From Magnolia sinica (Eukaryota; Streptophyta; Magnoliopsida; Magnoliales; Magnoliaceae), in NCBI RefSeq assembly GCF_029962835.1, contig NC_080577.1, forward strand, positions 1,488,001-1,552,000: DNA of 64,000 nt, given 5' to 3'. Position 1 is the stretch's first letter. Each line of letters starts with the position of its first letter. Shown here piece by piece: positions 11,641-23,900 of this stretch. A program made the position numbers and the translations under genes. Under the pieces are notes generated by a model, which did no database searches, was not told the DNA's origin, and saw only the letters and a program-made list of their open reading frames with translations.

Positions 11641-11982
11641 GGTTCGTATGCAATCCGCACCCGGCTTGTGAGATACAAGATCCGTACAAAAAAGAACGGT
11701 TTGGATCGGAAAACGTCCATGCATCAATATGAATGGTCCATTTGAAAAAGTCCACTTACAATAATATTTGTCTGGTGACTACAATAATCCATCCATTGCT
11801 TGAGTAACCAACGGTTATTGTTAGGAAGATTTCCGTTATCCGATCAAAATGATTGTTTCATGGTAGACAATGAAAGGAGAGGAAATCCACATGAACGGTC
11901 CAGATTGATCATTTGGCCATCCATGTGTCCGTGGCCATGGCACACTAACACTGATTAATGTGCCGTTGGCCCAGACCAGCTT

Positions 11983-12514
11983 GAAATCGGATTGCGTACT
12001 GAGTTACTCAGTAGGCTCTCATCGTACTCAGTAAACTCTGTTGGGCCCTGAATGTATCTGGTTTATCCAGGCCGTCCATCCAATTTTCATCTTATTTTAG
12101 GGGCTGAGACCAAAATTTAATCATACCCAAAGATCAAGTGCACCATACGATAGGAAACAGTTGTAATAATGACATCCACCAATTAAACTTTTATAGGGCC
12201 CACAGCGATGTTTATTTCTCATCTAACCTGTTCATAAGATCACACAAATATGGATGAAGGGAAAACACAAATACAATCTTGATCGAAAACTTGTGGCCCC
12301 CAAGAAAATTTCAATGGTAGATGGTAAATTCACACGGTTTCCTGTGGTGTGGTCCAATTGAGGTTTGGATATAATTCATTTTTGGGCTCAAGCCCTAAAA
12401 TTATCTGGTAAAATTGAATTACTGAGTGGATAAAATATATACATCACGGTGGACCCCACAGAGTTTACTCAGTGCGCTAACGTACTGAAGTTACTCAGTA
12501 CGCAATCCGCTTCC
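11983..12514. mobile_element. MITE, GGATTGCG/ACTCAGTA family, near-complete
   Basis: The left end GAAATCGGATTGCGTACTGA and the right end TCAGTACGCAATCCGCTTCC are inverted repeats. Flanks read GACCAGCTT (left) and GATGAGCTT (right), 7 of 9 matching, consistent with a decayed 9-base target duplication. The interior has the shared core (GAAGGGAAAACACAAATA, GTGGTGTGGTCCAATTG). Confidence 0.8.
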
Positions 12515-13560
12515 GATGAGCTTCCCTTTGTTTTATTCCTTTTGCATCAGCAGGCGTCAACATCAAAGGCTTTTTGCATGTGCGCAACTGCTTTAATTGC
12601 TGGACAGTTGGGGACCACGAAATACCAACGGTATTTTGAAAGCAAGGAGCGGAACCACTGCCCCCAGAGGCACGGGATTTCGTGCCTCTACATTCTGTAC
12701 CGTACGTTTTTCGCATATGTATGATGATCCAAACCACGGATCCTGCCTCCTACACCTTGGATTGGTCCACCGAAAAAAAATCACTTGCTCGCGCAATCTT
12801 AACCGTCCACGAAATGAAACTTTTCTCAATGGATGGGATCCATTGCTGGATTTTGTTTTCTATTGTACATTTGTGGGCCACCAACTTGAGTTATAGGCTA
12901 TTGAATCACAACTTTTTTGTGAACTACGGCCCACTCACTATCGGAGATACCAAGTGCATAGTTTCGATCTAGTCCAAAGTTGGCAACTGGTCCGAGATGA
13001 ATGGTCAAAATTAGAAAGGCTAGATGCCAACGTTTTGTTTAACGGTTATCATAACGGTTATCATTCATTAAATAGACTAGAGATTATACAACGTTGTATC
13101 TTAAATTAATCTATAACATTTTTTATTTTAATTTTTAAATTTCCCCTCACGTGTCACCCAGTCGATTATATGGGCGGTGAGAAGTGTGGACCGTACCATG
13201 AGGATCACCTTGAGCAATCCACTCACATGTGGGCACAAATATACGTTGATTCAGACCATTGGCTGTGCATTGATTTCAACGGTGTAGCCTTTCTGATGAA
13301 TGGAATCATTCTGGTTTTTGTCCCAGGTGATCTTTATGATGTGGGCCACCTTTTGCACGGCTCAGATGTTATGCACAAATAATGTCAGTGGAAAATGGGA
13401 AACAAAAAAGCGTAATATGTTAACATGCCAAGTTGTGTGTGATCATTTTTTCTAGAGGCATTTAGTCATTTTTACCTAAAAACAAAACCACCTACCCTCT
13501 ATGGCCTTATCAGAGGCACACGTGCCAACATTGATATCCGTTTGATTTCACCTGAAAGAA
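12515..13560. other. Gene-free sequence
   Basis: Several short open frames exist on both strands near 12500-12970 and at 13170-13382, but none shows a recognisable family or splice context. Fragments such as GTGGACCGTACCATGAGG are repeat-like. Confidence 0.35.
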
Positions 13561-14740
13561 AGAAACAATAGCATTCATGATGTCATGGTTTTTATAGTAG
13601 CTGTGATAAGCGTTTGTCTAAGGAAATGGAAGATCCCATAATGCGTTTATGACTGCAAATCAAGTGAGAGACAATGGGAAATTAGAGAAAAAAAGAACAA
13701 GGATTCATAACCAATTCCGTTGCCACAATGTATCAGTAAACACCAAAACCTTGTTTTGATGTGCCCCAAAATACAGATATATCCATTACTGCTGTACATA
13801 TGAGGTTAAGAAAAAAATAGGATCTGCATTACAAGGTTCCCTTTTTCCATACTAACAAATCAACATTCTGATCGCTTCGCGTCCGGTCAGAAACATTCCC
13901 ATAATTAATTTAGGAAGAGAAGTATCCCACCAGCTCAGGACATTGGGACATCCAGCACTTAGTGGGACACAGTTAAGGCTTTGTCTACAATGCCCAAAAC
14001 AGGTACTAATACCGACATGGAAACTGGAAAGAAAGTACTTTCTCCATTACTCAAAAAATGTGGATACAGGTATCCCATTTGCAGCATGCCATCCTTATGC
14101 AGTTATATGATTTTTTGACCTATTAACTCTACTAAAGAGAGGAAGCAGCCCTCTGATCAAGGTTAGGTTTCTTTCAAGTTCATCTTGATAGTAACGTGAC
14201 TGCAATTTGGAGCCTGTCCCTTGATTTAAAATAAATAAATAAAATAATAATAAATAAAAGCTAAGCAAGGTGATCATAGTTGGGTTATTTCCACTTCTTA
14301 GACTAATAATGGCATCCAATTCAATATTTGGATCCAAGCATAACTTGGGGAACTAGGATCCAAAATGCAATCATGTTACTTTCAAGCAGGACTTGAAAAG
14401 AATGTGACTTTAATTTGGAGTGCTAATTGCTCAATATCTAATGCTAGGAAGTAATTTCTTGTCACTTCTTCTTTGGATTAAGCTGGATGGTTGCAACTTG
14501 ATTCACTTGTGCATCCAAACACAGCCTATTCTTTTACAAAGTTTTTGCATTATGACTTCTTATATGAATTTTTATGGGTGTTTGTGTGAAGAGAATACAA
14601 TATGTTGGGATTCTGGAGATAAAAGTGCCCAATACAACAAGATCACCTAAAACATATCCGTGAAAATCCTAGGATTATCACCTTTTTATTTTTATTTTTT
14701 TAAAGGAATGAATTCCTTTATTGACTAGGTACTTACAAGA
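13560..14740. other. Gene-free sequence downstream of gamma-tubulin
   Basis: Unique-looking AT-rich DNA with no exon I can support. The right end probably merges into the gamma-tubulin 3' untranslated region (about 14750-14992). Confidence 0.35.
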
Positions 14741-14992
14741 ACTTGTATACCAAGTGACACAAGCATGCAGCAGTGTGAAATATCGGCAAACACCTGCACT
14801 ATATTTTGATTGGAATTGATTAGAGATAAATCAAACAGCATATACATTACAGCAATCCATCATCACAAAACAAAGATAAGTTCTGCCATTTCGGAAGAAT
14901 CAACATCTATCCACAAAGCTTTCTTGGGAAAGGATGAGAACCGCTTACTTGACCATCCTTTTTTTTTCTGATCGGCGCTTACTTGGCCATCT

Positions 14993-17900
14993 TTAGAGTG
15001 TTATATTTGAGTCCTCTGTTCCCGAGACACTGCCTTCTCCAGTGAGTACTTGATCCGGGTCCTGCAAAAAATGCCCACCTAACCAAAACTGTGCTGACAA
15101 ATCAAAAATAAAATAACATGGACAGTCAGCTTCCATCAGCAACACACCTCTATCCCCCATTTGATGTAATCTGGGGACTCACATGCTCTGTATTCATCAA
15201 CCAAGCTCTCTATTATCTCTCGAGACTCATCAAATTCGGAGAGATCGTTGTCCTGGTAGAATGGGAAAAAAAAATATCTCATGATCAAAGATGAGTAAAT
15301 GTAATTAGGCTTTGGCCTCTGATCAGTAAAAAAATATATTGCTTACCTTCTCAAATAAATAAATAAATAAATAGGAAAATGCAGTTGGAAACAACAATGG
15401 CAGTGGCAGGCAACTTACTGCAAACATTGGGAACTTCCGATAATTGTCAAGAAAGGCCTGCTTCTTCCTCAACTTTTCATACTGGCTCAGACACTTGCTG
15501 AAGAGGTGCCTTATACTAGTGTGGCTTGCTAGCATCAGACCACTAACCTATTAAAGAGCATGTGGAAGCATTAAAAAAATGAATCCTTCAAATATTTATT
15601 TTAAGCATTTTGGTAACCAACCAAAAGAAATAAAACAGTTGAGTTTAAAAATCAAAATTCATGACCGGATGAAATTTCAAAAAAGTTGCTAAGTTTTAGG
15701 AAGAGTACAAGAAGTCAACAACTAAGTACAGCTGTTGGATACAAATAGAGATTGAACTAAAGAAAACCAGCAGAAGATCTTACTCTATGAGCTGTTTGAA
15801 CATATGGAGATTTTCTAGACAAGGCAACCTGCAAAAGAATCGTGTGAATGATGTGATACCCCCAACAAAGGAGACAGAAGGGACTAAATTAAATCAAGTT
15901 GAACTTTGCTTTAGTGGATATAAACCTGAATGCTAGCAGGGCCCCACTCAATGAAATTGACAAGCTTTCTTTCACGTATTCTCTGCAAACTTTCATGCAC
16001 CTAGTTCAAAAATTATCAGAAGTTAGTGCTGTTGTAAGTACTGCATATTTGAAAGGTTAGAACAGATCAAAAACAGCGTTCAAACAGAAAGAATATAAAT
16101 GACAGACATTCAAAAGGGAAAGAACAAAGAACTTCCGACTTCCCCATAAATCACCTTGAATGGATTTTTTCCCCTTCTTTGGGCAAGTGAAAGTAGGATT
16201 TTATTAACATTCCACATCAGCATATAACCCTACCTCATTTATTTAAAAAATTCATGATGAAATTTATGGCATAAGTTTGATGCAGGCTGCCAACCTGATG
16301 AAACCCTCTATCTGGGCCAGGGATCGGCAATGACAGCACAAAATTCCCACAGGTGCAATGTAATAGACTATTGTATAGGTTGATTACAATCAAGTGCTAT
16401 CTAATAGTCTATTACATAGGTTGATTACAATCAACGAGTAAGAGTGGAATTGAGGGACATGATTCATGTAGCCAATCCCAATTATTTGGGATAAAGATTA
16501 GATGATGATGATATAATCCTACCACAATAGGTAGTTAAAATCAATGTATCCTGGTATGTTGATGCAGCGAATGTGATTTTGGAGACTGAGGTCTTGTATG
16601 TTCATGGTTCAATCTAGAATATACAGAATAAACTCCTAAATTCCAGTTTGTCCGAACCAGCTAAACCTTTGAAGCAGACACCAAAAAAAAAAAAAGAAGA
16701 AGAAGAAGAGAAGATAAGAAGCAATTCAAGATTCTCGGTGTGTATATATGCAAAGATACCATGAGAATACGTAAAGAAATGAATGTGTTATAAGTTGACA
16801 ACAAGACTCGTGTTGCCAACAATAGACAATGGATATGTGTTACCCACACATGAATAGGGATATAAACTGATTATTTGCTGTCTTCATCACAATCATCAGG
16901 ATTCTTGACATGCTTGTGGCGATGTGAACTAGTTTGCTTCAGATAAGTGGCTTTGGATATGCATTTGTTTCAGGATTCTTGACACGCTTGTGGCAGTGAA
17001 GGTGATATATGTTAGTTATGTTAATGGTAAACAAGTTTCCCAACACGAATCTCATCTTTTATCCATAGAGGGCACTTGCATCTGGGTTAAGAATAAAAAA
17101 GAAAAAAGGATTGTGCGACATTTGGTTGAGCCATGCATGGGGTGATTAGATTCAGGATTTAAAAAAATATATATATAAATAAATTAAAAAATAAAAATAA
17201 AAATTAGAGGCAAGATAAGACTTGCAAATAAAAGTTCCATAAAAAGCAAGGTATGTTATCTTTTCTTTCTTTTACATTGGATGGATTTCGTAAGATGACC
17301 CTATCACATCATCATTATCATCATGTAAGCCTTATCTCACCTAATTAGGGTCAGCTACACAAATCTCGTTCCACGATTCCACTATATCAAGGACTATATT
17401 CTTAGTTAAACCATAGGTCATCAAATCTTTTCTTACCATGTCACCCCATGTCCCTTGGGACCATCCCCTTGCCCTTTTACAACTTTCAACTTGAAACAAT
17501 TCACTCCTAACCAGTGCAGTTCTTGGTCTTTGATACACAATGAACTTATTATACATGAAACATGTGTGTGTAAGTAAATAAATAAATTTTATATATATAA
17601 GAACACTTTCAGACTTACCTGAGTAGGGTCCACTTCTCCTTGTATGATGTTTAATATTGAAATGTATTTTGCTTGGCTTGCTTCTTTTGTTCGAGCATAG
17701 GACGAAACCATGATATTCTTTGTCTGTGAAACACCAAACAAAAATGTCTATTCAGAGCATGCAAGAGCAATAAAGAAACATTTCAAAATGCCATGATCTT
17801 GCCTGTAGAAGTCTTCTCATAACATCTAGTACAGTTGTTTTGCGAATCACATTAGCCTGCCAGAACAGAAGGGACTACATCACACAGATGTACCTATCTA

Positions 17901-20900
17901 AAATAATCATGACAGTTTTTTTCTAGGCACTAGATAACATAACAAACATTTTAAGAAAAAAGAAAATTTCTTTGTAAAAAGTGCATGCCAGGGTAAAACC
18001 TAATTCTTCTCAATTGAAGCAAACAGTTCAAACCCTGACCAGCAACCAAAAACATCAAAGGCATGTATGGGTGCTATCAGAAGCAGCAATATAAGGTAAA
18101 CAATATGCAATCCTAGGACCCAATGTGATGAACATGCTGAACCTATGTAGTAAATAAATAAATAAATACCATATATCATGGTGTTGCATTGTGTAATTGT
18201 GAACACCATTATTGAAATTGTAAACCCTACACAACTAATGACCATGTATTCACATGAGAGTCATGGTTTCTAACAGCTTCCGAGCCCATATATCTAACAC
18301 CGTTCTTCACGGGAAAGATTATTAATTAAATTACTATAGAATAGACAAATTCAACAGCAATATAGGATAATGTTAGGAAGTAGACCTCTTACTAAATTTG
18401 AAATCTTACCTGACGCTCCACAGTGAGTGGCGTATACCCTGTCATTAGGAAATGGCATCTCGGAGTTGGGATCAAAGAGGCAAGAAGACCAACCAGGTCA
18501 TTGTTCATGTATCCTGGATACCGAAGAGTAGTAGTGCTTGCGGACATTACAGTAGAAACCAATGAATTTGTTTGTGCAAAGGTAGGATTACTTAGATGAA
18601 GGCGTTCCACAGCAATCCTGTTTAGTGCAGTGTTGTCAAGAACAACAACACAATCAGCATTTAGAGTCAGTCGTTTGAGAGTCAAAAGCGAGTTGTATGG
18701 CTGGACCACAACATCACTCGTCTCCATCTGATTGGGAAATACACTATATGTCTGAACAAGCTTTTTGCTATAACGATCATTTAGGGTCTCCAAAAGATAT
18801 GAACCCATTCCTGCACCAAAGCAATAGATGGGTGTCATGCCCAAAAAAAAAAAAAAACACACACACACACACACACAGAAAAAGAAAAGAAAAGTAAAAA
18901 AGAAGAAGAGAGAGTGCAAAGTAGGAAGAAATACTTCAGTTGAGTTTACTTAAAAAGAAGAACAGGATGCATGATAAAATCCCTCATAAATGTGAAGACA
19001 GCAAAAGCAATGATCTGTGAAGTGTAAAAGGCATCTGGAGACACCTTGCATATTGAACAAGGTTTTGATTGTCAACACAAAGGGAATATGTTACTTTTCT
19101 ACTATGGATGCTACAGATCCTGAAAGTTTTTCAGATGATACCAACACAACTAAAACAACAAATATCTGTAAAACATCCATTCTATGCTATCAACTGATCG
19201 AAGGCATCTGCAACTTGGAAAAGTTCAAATTACAGTAGCACCCCTTTTTAGCTTCCATTATGGCTTTTCAAACGTATCATGATGAGGATCCACAATAATA
19301 TGGACTGTACCATGACAAATCACGAATTCCTCACTCTAGGGGCAGCAATGGGTCGCGTCAGCCCACAAGGTCAACTTGCCCGACCCACTTCTAAGGCAGG
19401 CTCAGCCCAAGCTAGATGGATAGCAGGTTTGGCTTGGGCTAGAAATGTGATTTGTTTAAGTAAATGTGTCGGGATTGGGACCCTGCCCGACCCAACCCTC
19501 CATATAAGTTACCAATGGGTTCAGCTACATGCCCCGACCCGACCCAAAACCTGAATCAAAATAAAGACAAGTGTAGGTGGATTTTATATGTACGTACATA
19601 TCCACTAACTGGAGTAGTTGTGCATAGCTTTAGTGTCATATTCCATTCTTAAACTTGAGTTGGGTCGTGGCAGGTTTGGTTGGGTCAGTTGAGCCTGACC
19701 CATTTACAATTAAATGGTTTAGATTGAATCGGGCTTGATGAATTTTAAGTGGGTTGGATCAGGTTAGAGGGTAATGTGTTGTGGGTCGGGTTTCGGCAAA
19801 GAATTCTTGGCCCGTTTGATAATGGGTCAGATTTGTCTGACACCAACCTGGCCCAAACCCAATCATTGCCACCCCTACCATGGTATTCCAAAATAGTTAC
19901 TTAACGTCCATTATGTAACAATAAACGGTGGTAACCGTTACGCGTTACAGAATCGTAATGACAACGTGTTATGGGGTCGTAACGGCCATTATGGAAAAAT
20001 GACCTGTGATGGTCCCGTAACAGCCATTACAGGGCCGAAATAGGTTGTTTTCAAAAAACATAATGGTCATTATAGGGGCCCACCATTTTCGTTATGGAAT
20101 ACCTTCACCCCTAACCAGTGTTCGAAATATCGGTATTGCGTTATGTATTGCACCCTTGGGATACAGATACGTATCGGTTATCGCACAGGATATATCGGTT
20201 GTATCGTGTAATGTATCGCTGTTGTTGGAGACATGGGGAAACATTGGGAAATTGGTCAAAGTTTTCAATGAAACTTCAGTGATTGTTAAAAAAGACATCA
20301 ATACACACTTATAAATCCAAACATTATTTTTAAAAAAAATAAAGTGCACATAATAGGTTTTCTTTGTATGGGGTCTTAATCTATGGGTTGTCTAACTGAA
20401 TTGATGCAAATATATTCAAAGTCTATTCATATAATTTATAAATTTAAGAAGGCGTGTGGAAACATAAGCAATAAGAAGAATTACTAGATAAGGTTACATA
20501 AATCATACATGTTTGATTTTATGTTTGGACACAGATTGCAACCAATTTGTGAGAAATTGGAAATTTTTGATTTTTTTTTTTCAATTTTTCGCAACTCGGC
20601 CCATCTCCTAAAATCTCAAAATTGAAGCTCCTAATTCATTATTTTTCATGCAAAACATGAAAAATCATGGATTTGTAACAATTTGACACTGATTTAACAT
20701 GATTTATAGAAAAAAGGATTGAAAAAATGTTCACCGGATTGAACATGTGGGATATATTGCATTACTTGTGCGTTTCGTATCGCACATGTGGGATATAAGA
20801 TATATCGTGGGATATATTGGCCGATATCGTCGATACTTAAAACACTGCCCCTAACCTTCTTCACTCAAATGAATCTTTGAATTAGATCTAAATTCCTATT

Positions 20901-23900
20901 TAACAAGCACAATACCTATCATCATTCTTTCCTAACTTACCACACTAATTAGAATAACCTCAACAACATTCACCGTGGGCATGAGAGAGATAGGTCATAG
21001 GCAAGGTATGCCAAAACAGTTATGTAACAGCCATTATGTAACGATAATGGTGGTAACCGTTACACCTTACGGAGCCCAAACAACCATTACAGAAAAGATG
21101 GCCCTTAAAGGGGGCCAAAACAGTTTTTTTTTAAAACAAATGAAAAACCATAATGGTGGCCGTGTCATAACGGCAACGGCAGTGGCCATTATGGCCACAG
21201 CCACCGTTATGGAATACCTTGGTCATAGGTCCCAAATTCTAAACCCAAAATTTGGGCAAATGGTAGAATGATTCTACTTACTAATACCATAATCACCAAA
21301 ATTGGTCACGAGTCCTCATATTCAATGTTTAAGCATTAACCTCAACATAATGTTTTTGAAATAGAGGATTCAATTCTTCCAGTCATAGTTGCTTCATGGA
21401 TCCGAGAAATTAACTAAGCATGTTAATAGTAGATACACCAAACATGAACAAATGTGAAATGAATCGCTCACCCTAAACACCCCTCAACAGACCCAATGAA
21501 AGCTAGAGAGGAAGAAGGAACATAATCATGCATATCCTATAACAAAATGCCGTCTAATAAATTTTGCGAAGAGGAGGCACCTTTCCCTCATCACAAGAAA
21601 AGTATAAAATCAATTACAAAGGACTTGGAGCCTGGAGATGGAATGCAGATTACAAAGGGCAAACAGTAAAGATGAAGGCCATGAACTGACAAGGCAGCCA
21701 AACTAAAGAAGCAAAAGAATTTCCAGCAAACCACGAAATAGAAGCAGACAAAAGATGTTGCACAAAGATAATGAATACATATTATTATGGAATTCCTACT
21801 ATTTCTTATGGCTCATAAATGATCAAAAAGGCAGAAAAAGACAAATGAAAATAAGATAGCAATATACTAATGAAAATGGAGCAGTAATGCTATTACTTGT
21901 AGGTTCTATAAGCTATACATAAAAAAATGGGCCCCAGATATAAAGACTTACATAGAAGTTAGCTAACATCAACAAGATACCTAAGCAATATTGACTAACT
22001 AAAGAAAATGTGGGAAAAATTGACAATTATGGACAGAAAATGCATCAATTAACCACCTCAAGCACTCTCCAAATCCTAATGCTAGGGAGTGAGCCAGTTC
22101 GTGAACTCAATGGTGACTCATCTCATGCAACAATAGCCTGCCAACATCTGGTAGGCCAAATTACCTATTTTTCCTACTTGCAGTATTCGAAGTATCAGTA
22201 TCACTACAAGTTTCGCTGGCCAAGGATACAGGGACAATATCGATATCACTAATAACCGGAAATGTGGGGAAACATGGGAAAACAGTGGAATATTCAGCGA
22301 AACTTCAGGGGATGTTAAAATGTACATATTTGCATATTTAGATTTTTTTATTTTTTATTTTTTTTAGAAGCAACGGAAAATATATTAGAGAAAGAAACGG
22401 AAATACAGAAAAGAAAAAAATCTGCTGAGGGAGCAGATTCAGCTAGACACCTAAAAAGAGAAGGTCAAAGTCCTTCAAAAAAGAAACATTAATAGCCCAT
22501 TCAATAAGGAGACCCTTAGCCCTAGAAGAAACAGATTCCGCGGAGTTGGACATATTGTTAAAGCATCTACCGTTTCTTTCTTCCCATACAGACCACCAGA
22601 TAGCTAGGATAGCCATTCTCCAAAGGCGCGATCTTTTTTTTCCTACCTTGATCCCATGCCAGGCTGACAACAGATTGTGAACCGAACCATTTAATGGGGC
22701 CTTAAAAGCATGTGTTGTTGTAAGAAATCAGACCAACCATCCCATCTGATTTATTTAACCATCCAACCTTCCAAACATCCATCAATATTGCAAAATATCA
22801 ACAACACTTGATGTTTCACCAAGAAATCATCAATAATTGGAAAGGAAACGAAACATTGTGGTCTCAATATCGCGCATATTGTGATATCGATAATATCGAG
22901 ATATTATCTATATAATCAATGATAAATTGAACACTACATACAACCATGTGCCCATGAAAAAAATTTTGAAAGAAAAATTTTTCTAATAAACAAAAATTTG
23001 ATGATATCAATACGTTGGCAATATTATTGAAATATCGTTGATACACTTATGATACAAGCATTACCTAGAATTTACATAGTCGAAAATATTGGTGATTCAT
23101 TGGCGATATTGATGCATTGGCAATACAACCGATAAAGCTGGGCATCGGTCTGGATCGGATCGGATTAGGTCCAACTCGATCCGATCTGAAATCCCAATGG
23201 ATTGACTCGAACTCAATCTGATCCGAGACCGAATTCGGGTCACCTGACTCGGACCGATCCGATGCATGGTTGGCCTGACCCGAACCGAGTCCGACTCGGT
23301 CATGGAAACCGAGTCAGATCGGGTTGGGTATGATTCGGATCGTATGAATTTAATCCAACTGTTTCATGTGGTGTGGTCCACTTCAGCCTTTAATATACCG
23401 TCTTTTTGTGCTCAAGGCCTAAAATAATATGTCAAAATGGATGAACGGCTTAGATAAAGTATATACATCAAGGTGGGCCCTACATGGCTCTGAAAGAACT
23501 TTTAGTCCACCATATACATGTTTTTATTGGGCTTTTGACGTGCACTGCACGAAATGCAGTGACTTGCTTTTCACGCAAGCACAGCTTGCACAGGGTGACT
23601 TCTTTATCGACGTTAGCGAGTTATGTGGGTCTGATCATGGGGTATGTGTTATATCCAAGCCGTCCATCCATTCAGCGAGCTAGTCTTAAGGCTTGAGATG
23701 AAAAATAAGACAGATCTAACTATTAAGTGGACCACACGAATTGTTTAACGGTGAAAATCATTCTCTACTGCTATTTGTGGTGTGGTGCAGATGATCTTTG
23801 GATATTATTTATTTTTTGGATATTGCTCTATAATGATCTCTAAAAATATATGAACGGTGTAGATATAATAAATACATCACTGTGGGGCCCATATAACTTT

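Larger units (their letters stand above)
15061..17618 (-). other. 3' intron-rich part of TUBG with LINE tails
   Basis: Introns 6-10 are 73 to 1618 bases (intron 6 is 16001-17618). All use GT donors. Intron 6 holds two remnants of RTE-like LINE 3' ends (16441-16513 and 17281-17556) and a direct repeat at 16358-16437. Confidence 0.85.

Noticed and set aside
12449-12972. Cluster of overlapping frames on both strands
   Set aside because: No family match, several mutually exclusive frames, no splice context.
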